64,000 nt of DNA from Cryptomeria japonica (GCF_030272615.1 NC_081412.1:23404432-23468431), one strand, 5' to 3'; shown: positions 45,451 to 58,580, counted from the stretch's first letter. Notes: generated from the letters alone by a model not told the origin. Made by a program: numbers and translations.

Positions 45451-46865
45451 TGTTGGCATTTGCATGAAGATTGCATTAATGATATGTTATGTTGTCATTG
45501 ATGTCAATTGAACCGGTAATGATATTAATGATGTTGTTGATATTGTTGTTATTGTTGATATTGTCTTATAACCGGTAGGAAGAGCTTTCTGAAGGTTATT
45601 GTAAACTGGTATGTAAGTTTGTGAGTTGAACCGGTAATCGGAGTAAAAGGTTAAACCCTTTCTATGTTATGTAAGCGGTAAACCCTCCCAGTTATTTTTG
45701 TTAAACCCTAACCGATTAAGGTTGTTGAATTGGTCATGTTGGTTGAGCGGTAATGATGGTGACACGTAAGGTCATTGTATGAAGACAAGTTCAAAATATT
45801 TTGGCACGTTTGTTTGTCTAGGGAATGAACAAAATGTATTGTATCTAATGCAAAATGCATGATGAGTTACTGATCTCGATGAAGCGGTAATCAAGGAGCG
45901 GTTGAAATTTTCTTGATTGATGTGTAAAGATTGCTATGAAATCCAATGGTCATTCTTATACTGACTTGTTTGTAATCTCGATGAGAGGATTAGATTTTTT
46001 TTGTGGTACTGACCTAATTGATTTGTATTTAAGGTCGATGAAGTTGTTTTGTTTAGTGTTGGCAAGAGTTGGCAGAAGTCACTTGAGTGTGTGTTTGCTG
46101 AATTGGAGAATGAGTCTACAGTTTGAGTAAAGGCAGATAGAAGCTTAAATGGATCTGATCAGGCAAAGGTAGTGATATTCAGACAGATCAAGAAACTCCT
46201 ATTGTTTTCTAAAAATTACAGCAGAATTGAAATCCCCTAACTGGGTAAGCTCTAACAAGCTTGGTTACTTATTAAATCCTCTAGCAAGGTGGTCCATTAG
46301 ATTGGATTTTCAAATCCTCTACTAAGGTTACTCCTTATAGGGTATTTGCTTCTAACAAGGCATTTGTAGTCAATCCCTTAACCGGGTGATTCCTAACAGG
46401 ATCGGTTCTTAATAGGACTTTTGTAAAAGCTTTAACAGGCTTGGCTCCTAACATGGCGAACTTCAGATATTATCTTGTGAGTCTCATCTCACTGTGGTTT
46501 TTACCTATTTGGGTTTTCCACGTATAAAAACTTGTGTCATGTGGTGAATGTTTTTGTGGTTATGATCTTATGATTGATTTGATTAACTATTTCTGATAAG
46601 GCATGATAGCCGGATGCATTGAGAAGTGGAGTATTGACATATGATAAAGCATTTGGATGTTTACAATTAAATGATGTTTACTGTTAATTTGTTGTAACAA
46701 TCAACTGATATTCTTATGAGTATTGATCTTGATAGTGGTATTTCATTGATAAGATTACTTTTCATGTTTGAGTTTGGGAAGTTTGTATCAATTTTTCTAG
46801 TTACTGATTCACCCCCCCCCCCTCTCAGTAATCTACCAGATACTTATTTTTTCATCATACCATCA
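45451..46865 (+). repeat. Copia-1 5' LTR (1415 bp)
   Basis: Begins TGTTGGCATTTGC after TTCTT and ends ACCATCA directly before the primer site. Near the end it has the Copia hairpin (TTACTGA...TCAGTAA, 46801-46831) with an 11-base C run in the loop. The partner LTR is beyond the window. Confidence 0.8.
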
Positions 46866-46867
46866 AT

Positions 46868-46879
46868 TGGTATCAGAGC
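46868..46879 (+). promoter_or_regulatory. Copia-1 primer binding site
   Basis: TGGTATCAGAGC, exact Met-type site, two bases after the LTR. Confidence 0.9.
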
Positions 46880-46935
46880 GTCTCAGATCCTCTAAGGTCT
46901 AAGCCTAAGATCTTGAGGAAAAGATCTACTAGATC

Positions 46936-48000
46936 ATGATGAAGAAGGAAGGTCTGAAGTTCAACAGAGAAAACTATAGGATATGGAGCGACAGAATGAA
47001 AATTTACATCAAGAGTCTAGGAAATCAGTATTGAGATCATATAGATACTAAGTATATTGCACCTACTGGAATTCTGATTGATGATCAGAAGAAATAACAA
47101 CAATAAAATCATCAAGCATTGGAGGCTATTATCAGTTCCCTATCTGATGCTGAATATGTAGATGTTGATGGTCTTGAAACTGCACATGAAGTATGGAAAA
47201 AACTTGAAGAGATTTATAGTGGTGATGAACATGTTAAGATTGCTAAAGAAGAGAATCTGAGAGGAAAGTTTGATGACATGAGGATGTCTGAAGGTGAGAA
47301 TATCCAACAGTATGGTCAAAGGATAAAAGAGATAGTTAGTGGAACTAAGAGTGTAAGAGGGAAAATGGAAGATGCCACAGTAATCAGTAAGGTATTGAGA
47401 ACCCTGCTACCAGTCTATGCTATTCGGGTTGCATCTATTCAGGAGATAAAGTCCATTAACAAAACTAAGGTAACTCTTGACTCCATCATTGGCAAGTTTA
47501 CTGCTTTTGAATTAAACAGTTATGATGGTAGTGTACAGAAATCTGAGTCTGCATTTAGAGCTTCTGTTTCTAACCCATTTGTGAGAAAAAGTAGAGATAC
47601 TAGTCATGGTTATGAATCTAGATCCAGCAAAGATGCTAATGATGAAGATATTTTAGTGGAGCTTGAAGCTTTATTGGCAAAGTAGTTGCCTAGAGGCACT
47701 GGTAATTATAGAGGTAAATTAACTTTAAAATGTTTTGCATGCAACAAGATTGGTCACATAGCGGCCAATTGTCCTAATGGTGAAAATGAACACAAGAGAG
47801 ATAAATTCAAGAAGTATAAGGGTAAAGACAAAAGAGTTTGTCTTATTTCTATTGATAGTGGTATCACTGCTGAAGAATCTGATGATGATGCTAGTGAAGA
47901 TATTGTGTTTGTAGCTATTAAGGAAGAGATATCAGACCATAAGGCATTAGTATCCAGGATGGATAACTCTGATGATTGGATCATTGATAGTGGTTGTTGA
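46936..48000 (+). pseudogene. gag: Copia-1 gag and protease start
   Basis: Starts MMKKEGLKFNRENYRIWSDR. Three stops fall before 47119. A UBN2-type Gag domain (EVWKKLEEIYSGDEHVKIAK, GENIQQYGQRIK, SKVLRTLLPVYAIRV) then runs to a TAG at 47683-47685. The same frame continues with one CCHC knuckle (CFACNKIGHIAANC), an acidic linker and the protease signature WIIDSGC, where a TGA follows directly. Gag packages RNA; the DSG motif is the aspartic protease active site. Confidence 0.85.
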
Positions 48001-49563
48001 CATCATATGACCGATGATCGGAGCAAATTTCTTTCCTTGAAAGAATTTGATGGCGGTGTTGTTAGATTTGGCAATGACTCACCCTGCATGGTTAAAGGTA
48101 AAGGAGTTATTTCTCTTAATGAGAAGAGCAGTGTAGATGATGTCTACTGGGTTGAAGGTCTAAAGCACAATCTTTTGAGTGTGGCACAACTTAATGACAA
48201 ACCGGGAAACAAACTTAAGGTAACCTATTTCATCTTAATTCTAAAGTTAGAAACTGTTTTAGTGCAAAAATAGATGATAGCTAGCTTTCGCATAGGAGAT
48301 TTTGTCATATAAACTTTGATAACATTGTTAAAGTGAGTAAGTCCAAGAAAGTGAGAGGTTTGCCGAAGTTAGACAAATCAGTTAACGCTCTTTGCAAAGA
48401 ATGTCAGATAGGAAAGATGACTTCTTCAACTTTCAAAAGAAAATCCTTCTCAGTGGAGCACTTGTTAGATTTGGTTCATACAGATCTTTATGGACCAATA
48501 AGAACAAAAAGCATTCAAGGTGGCAAATATTTTATGATTCTCACTAATGATTGTTCAAGGATGGTGTGGGTCACATTCTTGAAGGATAAGATTGAAGCTT
48601 TTGGTAAGTTCAAGGCATTTAGGGCCTTAGCTAAGAAAGAGAGTGGTAAGAAGATAAAATGTTTGAGGACAGATCAGGGTGGTGAATTTACTTTTGAGGA
48701 ATTCACTAGGTATTGTGAAGATAATGGTATCAAACGACAACTTTCTAAACCAAGGACACCACAACAGAATGGTATCGTAGAAAGGAACAATCGGTTAGTT
48801 GTTGAAGCTGCTAGGACAATGTTGATACAAGGAGGTGTAGCGAAAACCTTTTGGAGAGAAGCTGTCAGCACAACTGTCTACACAATGAACCGGGTTTTGG
48901 TAAAGAGAGGTAAGGAAAAGACTCCTTATCAATATTGGTATGGAAGACCACCTGATGTTAGTTATTTTAAGATATTTGGAATTATTAAGAGAGGTGATTA
49001 CAATAGAAAATTTGAGGCCAAGAGTGATGAAGGCATATTTCTTGGCTATTCCACCAAGAGTAAGACCTACAAATGTTTTAACAATCAGACATAGAGAATT
49101 ATTGAGAGTGTTGATGTTCGAGTGGATGAATTTCCTGAAGTCTCAGAAGGAACCAGTTCAGAGAAGAAGGATGAAGATCCTTGCATTTTGTTTTTGGAAC
49201 CAGAAACTATGAAATCTAAAATCGGCAAAGCAAATTCTGATACACCAGTTCAACCGGAACAAATAAATTCAGAACAAGATGATGACAATGAAGAAGCTGA
49301 ACCTGAAGATAATGATCATGTTATTCCTAGATATGTGAGACTTAATCACAATCCTGAGCAAATTATTCGAGATAAGGATTCTGGAGTGCTAACCAGAAGA
49401 AGAATCAGAGAGAATTCTTGCATCATCTCCACTATTGAACCAAGAACTGCTAAGGAGGCATTCGGTGATGATCATTAGGTTAAATATATGGAGGAGGAAT
49501 TGGATCAAATTGAGAAGAACAACACTTGGACCCTAGTACCCCGACCGGTAAATAAGAACGTTA
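48001..49563 (+). pseudogene. pol: Copia-1 pol: protease end, integrase
   Basis: The protease continues HHMTDD. After LKHNLLS a deletion and frameshift remove the segment ahead of the integrase zinc site (its RRFCHINFDNI part is still readable near 48290). The integrase core is good at 48333-49094: CKECQIGK, HTDLYGP, LRTDQGGEF, then PQQNGIVERNN. This gives the DDE residues in HTDLYGP, TDQGGEF and the E of VERNN. A further stop lies at 49093. The linker ends NNTWTLVPRPVNKNV, where Copia-2 is inserted. Confidence 0.85.
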
Positions 49564-50909
49564 TGATGAATAATGATGAACAACTAAGGTCCTGACTGGT
49601 ATTGAGAGGGGTGGGTGAATCAATACACACGAAAAAACTTCACAACATTTTATCATATTAAAACATAACTGACTGGCTGTCTTCACCACTGAGCATAACC
49701 ATGGCTATACGAGTTAAGCACAAATACTTTGGGCAACATTCCACAGATCTCAAATCTTGATGACTACTTTATCAATATAATCATGCATGAGTTGTATCTA
49801 CAATACCACAACCATTTAACACTGCTTTCATAACTAACTTAATCAGAAATACACAATCATCACATGAAAAACTCACAACCCATAACACAAAGATCTTTCA
49901 CATGGAAACCCAAATGGGAAAAACCATGGTGGGTATGAATAGCCACAAACTTGTTTTGAACTCTTTTGAAGTCCGCTTTGTTAGGAGCCTAGTCTGGTTA
50001 AAGATTTTACAATAAGGTTTTGTTAGGAACCGATCCTGTTAGGGATCACCCAAAACCCTGTTAAAGGTTACCTCGCTAGAGGATTTAAAGAACTCAATGA
50101 ACTTGAGTCTCATGGTTAAAGGATTTGCAACAAGCTTGTTAAAGCTACCCGGTCAAGGGATTTTCCTTCTGTTGAAATGGTTAGAAGTCAACAGATAAAG
50201 CTCTGATCTGATAACAACGCTACTTGCTAAGGCAGATCCTTTTCAGCTCCTTTCCTTTGCAATCACACTCTGCAGTTTCCACACTCTAGTTTGGCAAGTT
50301 TCTCAACATGCAGACACAAACACATCATTTGCCAACACAATCAATAACAAACATCATCGACCTTATAGACAACAATTAGGTCGATAGCATAAACCATAAA
50401 CCTTAAACATTTTAGGTTTACAAATACAAGCGGTCCAATCTTGACCATTAAATCCATTGCATAGAATAAAATGATCTAAGATAGATCTTAAGACATTTTG
50501 TATCGTCCAATCTTCACCACATCCAGAAAATGGTAACCCATCACGCGCTCTTCATATACCACTCATAACATTGCAAATTCCTGAGATAGGCATTCAATGC
50601 ATTCGATCTTCACCGCAAGATCCTCAAGGAAATTATTCACGTGCCCACAGCTGACATGGCATCTCGATCCTTATCCTTATTATTCACAAAACACCATCAA
50701 TTGCATTGCACAGGCCATATTAGTAACCCTAGAGCTGAACAGAGACTACCAATCGGTAGTCAGACTTAGTGAACCCTGACACCGGTCCACTTCATTTCAG
50801 TTGACCATAACCACTTCCAATCTTCATACTAGTACATATCAGTTCCTACTTGATCACTTATTGACATCAATGACAACATACATTGTCACCACTTCATTAG
50901 ATGCCAACA
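49564..50909 (-). repeat. Copia-2 3' LTR (1346 bp)
   Basis: Partner of 62084-63466. The terminal hairpin is GTATTGA...TCAATAC (49602-49628 region). Confidence 0.92.
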
Positions 50910-50921
50910 ATATCCCCCTTT
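50910..50921 (-). promoter_or_regulatory. Copia-2 polypurine tract
   Basis: The minus strand reads AAAGGGGGATAT before TGTTGGCATC. Flanking sequence is shared with the array elements over about 33 bases. Confidence 0.85.
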
Positions 50922-51267
50922 GGCATTGATGGCAATACTTAGTATATCATTGCTCAGTATTTGTGCGATGCTCAATAACATATACCAGTTAACATATTCT
51001 GGTTCATAGATCACAACCACCACCATCTGGACTGGTCAGTGTGCACTCTTCCATATGTCTTCATCATTAGATATCTTCTCTCCAAACAATATATCTTCTC
51101 CCCCATACATCATTAGATATCTTCTCTCCCTTTCACAACAATGCCAAAGTGGAGGCACAAGCTTCCAAGTTGCACCATGTTGCTCCCCCTTTGGAGTAGC
51201 ATCCTTCAACACATCAATCCTATAAGATCTGACATGGTAGTACCTGACTGATGTGGAGCACACAACT
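50922..51267 (-). other. Copia-2 3' non-coding region
   Basis: About 350 bases between the RNase H stop and the polypurine tract. It contains a duplicated ATTAGATATCTTCTCTCC motif (51065-51130). No gene seen. Confidence 0.5.
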
Positions 51268-52686
51268 TTAGTTTACTTCATGAAGGGGTAGAACCCCTAA
51301 TTCACCTGCCAAATAGGTAAATGTAGTCTTTGGTAAGGGTTTAGTGAATATGTCTATTGGTTGCTCCTTACTGGAAACATGTTCTATTACAACCTCTTTA
51401 TTCTGAACCTTTTCTCTCAAGAAATGATACTTGAGCTCAATGTGCTTAGTCCTAGCATGCAATACTGGATTTTTGGAAATATTGATTGCACTAGTATTAT
51501 CACAGAAAATACTCACCGGTTCAAATATAGGAACTTTGAAGCCATTCAGTATACTCTTCATCCAGATTGCTTGAGTGCAGTTCATAAATGCTACCACATA
51601 CTCTGCTTCAGTTGTAGACTGGGAAATACAACTCTGCTTCTTGCTCTTTCATGAGACTAGTCTTCCACCAAGGAAGAACACTCCACCGGTTGTGCTCTTC
51701 CGGTTGTCCACATTACCTACCCAATTTGCATCGGTAAACACTTTGAGATCAAAGTCACCATTGTATGGATACCACAATCCATAATCAGCTGTCCCTTTCA
51801 GGTATCTAGGAATCCTCTTTACCGCTACCAAGTGGGATTCTCTTGGACTCTTCTGAAAACAGACCACTATGCTCACTGCATGAGCAATATCTAGTCTGTT
51901 GTGCACCACATAGTGCATCTTACCGATCATTGACCGGTACTCCTTCTCATTCACCAACGTTATATCATCCTCCTTTGTTAGTTTTCAGTCGGTCACCATC
52001 GGTGTTCCAATCGGTTTGCTCTCCTCCATGCCAAAGGTCATACTTGGACTGGTAATAAAGATACCCTCCTTCATCTGTTGAATCTGTAGACCGATGAAGA
52101 AATTTATCTCTCCAATCAGAGACATCTCAAACTCTTTCTTCATTTCATCTATGAATGCATGGCTCATTTCACCTTCTCCTCCGAAGATTATGTCATCTAC
52201 AAATACTTCACAAATCAGAATCTAATCACCTTTAGATTTCAGGTAGATTTTGTTGTCCTCACTTATTCTCTGAAATCTTATCTTCACAAGATGAGAGTGT
52301 AACCATTCATACCATGCCCTTGGTGCTTGCTTCAATCCATACAGGGCCTTGTGTAATCTGCACACCATGTTACTATCTTCTGACAAAGCAAACCCATCTG
52401 GTTGCTCAATATACACTTCTTCTTCTAGGATTATATTCAAGAATGTAGACTTCACATCCATCTGGTATACCTTGAATCACTTGAATGGTACAAATGTAAG
52501 TAGCATTTGAACACCTTCCAATCTAGCCACTGGGGCAAAGGTTTCTCCATAGTCTTCTCCCTCTTCCTGAGCATATCCCTTGCATACAAGTCTTGCCTTG
52601 TTCCTTACCATTGTGCCTTCTTCATTCAGCTTATTCCTGGATACCCATTTGGTACCTATCACATTCTTGTGTTCTAGTTTGGGTAC
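51268..52686 (-). pseudogene. pol: Copia-2 pol: reverse transcriptase and RNase H
   Basis: One minus frame with four in-frame stops. [56 protein letters not shown] and the catalytic FVDDIIFGG. About eight residues are missing after GIFITS compared with Copia-1. RNase H: TDANWVGNVDNRKSTTGG, TEAEYV, FCDNTSAI, ARTKHIELKYHFLRE, ending IDIFTKPL...LHEVN. The stops lie after VPFK, KSKGD, PMVTD and RLVS. It joins 59325-60934 across the giant solo LTR. Confidence 0.88.
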
Positions 52687-53188
52687 TCTTGTGACGTATT
52701 CACACATCGCCCCATTGCAAGTGGGGACCCCTACTTTTTGCTTTCTGGGGTTTTTTTTTTTAGGTCTTTTAGGGTTTTGTCTATTAGCCTTTTCATGTTG
52801 AGTGTTGCCAGAGGGATCACTAAGATAGCAGACTCTATTTTAGCTAAAGGTGAGTCAATGGACGCTTCGAGTTAGGGTCATCTTGGAAAGTCTTCCTTAG
52901 GACAAAGTTTTGCTCTTGTTGCTAATTATGTCTTGTTTGAGTTTGAGGAGGTCAATGAAGCTTGGTGAGTGAATATCCTCTTTTAAGGTCTAAGTTAGGT
53001 CAAATTGGTGAGTGATGAAGTCTGGAATGTCATCCTGATCTTCAAATGTCCTTAAATTTGGCTAAGTCTGGAATGTCATCCTGATCCCGAAATTTGACTA
53101 AGTTTGGAAAATTGAAGAATCCTCCAAAAACTAGATTTTACATTATAACTCCTGGAGGTCCGAAACTACTCTCAAACATCCTGACAGT

Positions 53189-53239
53189 ATATATGGAATA
53201 TAACTCAAATTATAAGCTTAAATGTTATATTCCATATAT
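53189..53239. repeat. Perfect 16-bp inverted repeat
   Basis: ATATATGGAATATAAC (53189-53204) pairs with GTTATATTCCATATAT (53224-53239) across a 19-base loop, just upstream of the hairpin array. Confidence 0.9.
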
Positions 53240-53267
53240 GAATCTTGACGGAGAGACCAAAATGTCA

Positions 53268-55651
53268 AATTTCACTCCTGACCCTTCCAAAGGGTCTAAA
53301 GCGAATTTCAATTTTGCTCCTGACCCTTCCCAAGGGTCCAGAACGAATTCCTCTATAGGACATTCTACTTTGATCCAAACTTAGAAATAACTCATTCCTA
53401 GGCATTATTGAGGGCAAAACACTTATTTGGAGTGAAGAAATATGAAAATGAAGTCATGATTTGAGCATAAAGGGGAATTTTGCTCCTGACCCTTCCAAAG
53501 GGTCCAGAGCAAAATTCATACAAGACCCTTTTTTATTCACAAAACCTTGAAGTGAATGGTAACTTGGACTAGAGGATGATCAGGAGAATCCTAATGAGTT
53601 ATATCCAAGCCAAAGAAGGGAGGAAAAAAGTGAAAAAGAGCCTAGAAGGAAAATTTCGCTCCTGACCCTTCCAAAGGGTCCAAAGCGAAATTCATATTTC
53701 CTCTATTTTGCTCTCTAACTTGACCAAGTTTGGAACTTCTAAGGCATGTTTTGGAAGACTTGGATTCATATTTTCCTTGGAGAGGAGGTTTGAGGTGATG
53801 AAAAGATGGAAATCAACCTGGAAGGAGAATTTCGCTCCTAACCCTTCAAAAGGGTCCTAGAGCGAAATCCTCAATTTGACCTTCTTTTTTGCCCTAAACC
53901 CTAGGTTGACCTTGTCTTGAGCTAGTTTGATGGTGGATTGCCTTGATTATGGTGAAAGGAGCTTGAAATTGATCACATTTGAGGGATTATTGGATGAATA
54001 AAGTGGAAAATCAACCAAGAGTGAGGATTTTGCTCTTGACCCTTCCAAAGGGTCCAGAGCGAAAATCCCCATAGACCTAATTTTCTTCCTTGTTTTGGCC
54101 AAGTTCTTAGTTTCAAAGGCATTTTGGAAGGTGGATTGATATGTTCTTAGCTTGGAAAGTGATTGAAAAGCATTGAAAGATGAAGATTTTGCCTAGGGGA
54201 TGAATTTCGCTCCTGACCCTTCCAAAGGGTCCAGAGCAAAATTCTTCATTAACCTCATTTGCTTCCTTGCTTAGGCTACCAACCTTGTTCCTTGGGCGTG
54301 GAATGATGTATTTTTTCCTTACAAAGAAGATTGGAGTTGAAAAGATGAAATATCAACCCTAGAGGGTGAATTTCGCTTCTGACCCTTCCAAAGGGTCCAA
54401 AGCGAAATTCCCCAAAACCTCTCTTTTCTCTCAAATTTATGCCAAGACAAGTGTGGGTCGGGGTGAACTAGGATTGGAGACGTCCTTGGGAATGACTTTG
54501 AGTTGCTAGTAATCAACAAATGTGAAGGAATTGAGCAAAAACTAGGATTTCACTCTTGACCCTTCCAAAGGGTCCAAAGCGAAATTCCTAAGATCACCTA
54601 TTTCCCCTTCAAAGAAAGTCAAAATTTTCATTTTTATGGCCTAGAGAGGAATGGAGTAACGTTTCCTTGACCTTTGAGGTGAATTAAAGTGGAATAATGA
54701 AGGAATGATCTCAAGAACAAGGATTTCGCTCCTGACCCTTCCAAAGGGTCTAGAGCAAAAATCCTAAAACCTATCCTATCTTCCAATATTTATCTTCAAA
54801 CAAGTCTTGATCAAGATGAGATAAGTTGGGAGATGCCCCTAGGATTTCCCTTGAATAGATTTTGGCCACCAATGACCAAGATTTTGAGCTAGTCAAGAAT
54901 TTCGCTCCTGACCCTTCCAAAGGGTCCATAGCGAAATCCTAAATAGGTCCTGTCCTTGGCCATGGTTTTGAGAGAATTTCTCCTATCAAGCCATTTTGAG
55001 GGTCAAAAAAGTGTTGCATACATGGAGAAGGATCCAAGGATGAGAGTCCAAGTATAGAGAGTGAAAAGGATAGACCTTGGTGAAGGAAAACAAGCAAGTC
55101 AAGAATTTCACTCCTGACCCTTCCAAAGGGTCCAGAGCGAAATTCTCAATTTCACCTAATTTTCTCATGATGAAGGTCAAGAGATGGATTCCCAGGCCTT
55201 GGTGGAGAGAATACTAGTGTATGCTTGCCTTGAAAGGCATTTTGGAGTAGAGAAATGATAGAATTTGTCCTAGAATGTGAATTTCGCTCCTTAAAAAACT
55301 CCATTTTGCTCCAATTTTGTATCGAACTTGGTGTTGGTTGAGATTGAGGGCATCCATAAACATCTATCTGAGCAAGTATGGTCACAAAGTGAGAATAATT
55401 TGAGCCAATAATTCAAATTTTGCTCCCAACCCTTCCAAAGGGTCTAGAGTGAAATTCCTTATAGGTCCTGTACTTGGCCAAGGTCCAAAGTGAAATCCTC
55501 TTTTTTTGGTCTTTTTGGAGGTCAAATCAATGTTGTCTTTGGGAGAAAGTGATTCAAGGGTCAAGAGAAGTTCAAGGCAAGGAGATGATGAAATTTGAGC
55601 TAAAATGCAAATTTCGCTCCCGACCCTTCCAAAGGGTCCTGAGCGAAAATT
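53268..55651 (+). repeat. Array of 43-nt hairpins with about 176-bp period
   Basis: Fourteen near-complete copies and one half copy of a palindromic unit: outer arms GAATTTCGCTC / GAGCGAAATTC, a 2x2 internal loop, inner arms GACCCTT / AAGGGTC, loop CCA. Starts are near 53268, 53310, 53475, 53651, 53827, 54026, 54202, 54368, 54545, 54721, 54897, 55102, 55279 (half), 55415 and 55608. Many intervals are 176 bp. The spacers are recognisably related but strongly diverged, so this is an old tandem repeat in which the hairpin has been preferentially kept. Confidence 0.92.
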
Positions 55652-56359
55652 TTATAGGGCTTGTCCTTGGGGAGGATCTTGAGCGAATTTCATTCTAATG
55701 CCTTTTTGTTGATGATTTAAGGTGGAAAATGCTATGTTGAAATGAATATGTCATATGTGCTTAATCATCCTTTGGTTTATTTTGCAGATAAAAGAAGATC
55801 AAGCCTAGACAAGGACGACCTATTCTAGTCCATCCTCATCAAGGACATTCCAAAAGCACAAAGATGGACTCAAGATGTTTTGAAATGTTGGAAAACTATA
55901 GGTTTTCAAGAATTTGCCAAAACTTTCACTTCACCACACCAAGGAACCACATGATGACAAAGAAAGGCTTTGCCAGCACTTCAGGGCGAGATATGCTATT
56001 GGAGAAGGAAGACTTGACAATAAGGAAGCCTCATCAAGAAAAGGAAGTACATCATTCATCACGTCAGAGATAGAAAAGGATCAACCAAGTCACAAGTGTT
56101 AGACAAGGTGGCATCCCAGTCATCATTCCTCCAGTCAGATTGGTCTACCTTAGCATGACCATATTCAATGTACCTAATTTATCGGAGATGACACAAACTT
56201 TGAGGCACCTAACCCTGTTTCCTATTGGTTCTCAAATATTGAATGTAATTTTCTCATTGGCTAGGGAAGTTTGTTATAACAAACCCTAATTAGGGTTTCT
56301 ATCTTGTAATCCTAGTCATTGGTTCTAAGTCAATCAGAGCCATCAATCTGTAAAGGGCT

Positions 56360-56370
56360 CTCTATATAAA
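56360..56370 (+). promoter_or_regulatory. Putative TATA box of the giant LTR
   Basis: CTCTATATAAAGCCCC, a strong plant-type TATA, about 0.7 kb after the last hairpin and followed by an unremarkable purine-rich stretch. If used, transcription would run plus-ward. Confidence 0.55.
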
Positions 56371-56493
56371 GCCCCGACTCCTCATTTATAAAAGTTAATA
56401 GTCAATACTCAAAGATTAGTTAATAGTTAGGAATTAGCAAAAAGAGATAGAGATAGCATTTTAGAGTAGAGTAGAGAGATAAGGAAAAGATTG

Positions 56494-58575
56494 TGTTAGA
56501 CACAATGTACCACTGAGAGGAGGAGGGGGTGAATCAGTGGTTCTCAAAACATTTTCTTTTGGCTTTCCTTTGTGAGAAACACTGGTTTGTGAATCAAGCA
56601 CAAAGAAGACTTACTAGTTAGTAATGAGACAAACTCAAATACACACACACACACAAGGAGACATCACATAACACAAGTATATATGAGGAAAACCCAAGAT
56701 GGGAAAAACCTCGGTGAGCAATGTTGCTGGAGACTACTACTCCAATCCAACCTCACAGTAAAACACAATTACAAAATTTGGGGCACCAACCCAAGGAGTA
56801 CCAACCCAAGGAGCTACAATCCCTATCATATTTATGGGCTACAATCCAAAAGAGCACCAACCCCTGCACCGAGCTAAAACTTAGTGTTCACAATGCAAAC
56901 TTCAAATACATAAGTATTTATCATGTTACAAGTGAATCTTGCAACCTTATCAAATATCTTACTATGTTCATGAAGTACCTTCTCTCCTTTACCAACTCAC
57001 TCTTCTTCCTGATTTGCACCTGGTTCTTCTTTGTTGGATCTACAACTCACTCTCTACACATCACCAGTATCACACTCTGTCGGTGTAAGAACTACCGGTT
57101 CTTCTCTCCAACCGGTTGAAGGCTTCAACTAGGTTCCCTCTCACTCTCTTCTTAGATGCTCATTAAGTACTTGGCTGATCTTGCTCTTACTTGCAGAAGT
57201 CTTCCACTTTGCAACAACACAATATTTACCTCTTCAGCAACCCCATCTATCTATCAGGCTCACACATTTATAACCCAGACTTCCCACCAAAAGCCAATTC
57301 AAACTTGGTGCCTTAGGGTTTTCTCCACTAATCATGAGACACACCGAATCCAATCAAATCTGATCGGATCACAAATCAGAGATGTCTATCTGTACATATC
57401 CACCATTTACATGTCTTCTAGAACATGCCTCCTTTCTTTAGCAACCTGCAACCATTCTATCGGCTTTGCTCAGACAATCGCCATAAATAGCCTAGTTGTC
57501 TCCTTCACCTACTTCGATCCACACAACCAATCTGTCCTGGATCTTGAGCTGCACAACTTTGCAACTCTACCTTGATCTTTGTAGTCACCATTAATGTTGG
57601 ACCAATCACAACTACCTCATGGACCTTACTTCACTGACTTGTGCATGTTTCATCCACTACTTCATGCACGTTTGCCATTTCATCCTTATGTGGCATCACT
57701 GTCGGTATCCACCTCATCACACTATTCTATCAGTTCATTCCTAGTCACCAAACACATACATAACCGATTTCATCTACCGGTAAGAAAACCCTACTGGCTT
57801 ATGACACCTTGCTAGTTGTCATTCTTGTCATGACTTTGTCTATTCTGCCGGTGTAACCCTCAAACCGGTCTTCAGACATGTCAATCCAATACATGCACAT
57901 TCTCATCAGGTAGGAGTCTTCTGCACCTACACCTTGTCAATATTACCGGTGGGCTTTCATATCGGTTACCACTCTTGATGACATCATGTCATCAACATTC
58001 AACGAGCTCCATCTTTATCAAGTGAGAACCTTATCTTCCTTGTCTCTTCTTTGATGTTTCACCAGTTGACATAACATGTCAACTATCACCAATGCAAATT
58101 CTGGTTAATATGTCTACTAGAGGGCAACATGCTTTCCTTCTTGTCGGTGAGACACATTGATGACACCAAGTCATCATACTCCAACTGTTCTGCATCAACC
58201 TCTCTTTAGTATTCTGGTATCCCATGTATATTCCTGTAGACTCTCCATCATTCTTCTTCATCAATCTGATTCTACTCTCATCTGGTTTGTCAAGATGAAA
58301 AACACATCATCTCAACTCCTCATTCATCCTTCATTGTCTTGGTAGCATACCTTGCATGTTCGGTGTCTATTTCTGATCTCATACTCCTACTTCTCTTCCG
58401 GTGTACCAAGCAGTATTCTGCCACTTTAGCATGACCAATGCTCACCATGTAATCTCTTCACCTTGGTTGTATGCAACATTATATCGACAACTTCTTGTTC
58501 ACCAGCTGACATCAATGTCAGTGATACTGTAAACATCCTATACCAGTTGACATCAATGACAACACAATGCCAATA
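56494..58575. mobile_element. Solo LTR (2082 bp) inside the giant LTR
   Basis: Starts TGTTAGACAC and ends ATGCCAATA (CA decayed to TA), with a perfect duplication GATTG (56489-56493 and 58576-58580). Its left end has the same hairpin and G-rich loop as the Copia LTRs here (ACCACTGA...TCAGTGGT, 56509-56545), so it is a Copia-type LTR probably in minus orientation. There is no internal coding. A CA microsatellite lies near 56641-56655. Confidence 0.88.
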
Positions 58576-58580
58576 GATTG

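Noticed and set aside
53268-55651. CRISPR-like regularly spaced palindromic repeats
   Set aside because: The spacers are about 130 bp, related to each other, and the context is a plant LTR with its own target duplication; there are no cas genes. It is a degenerate tandem repeat, not CRISPR.
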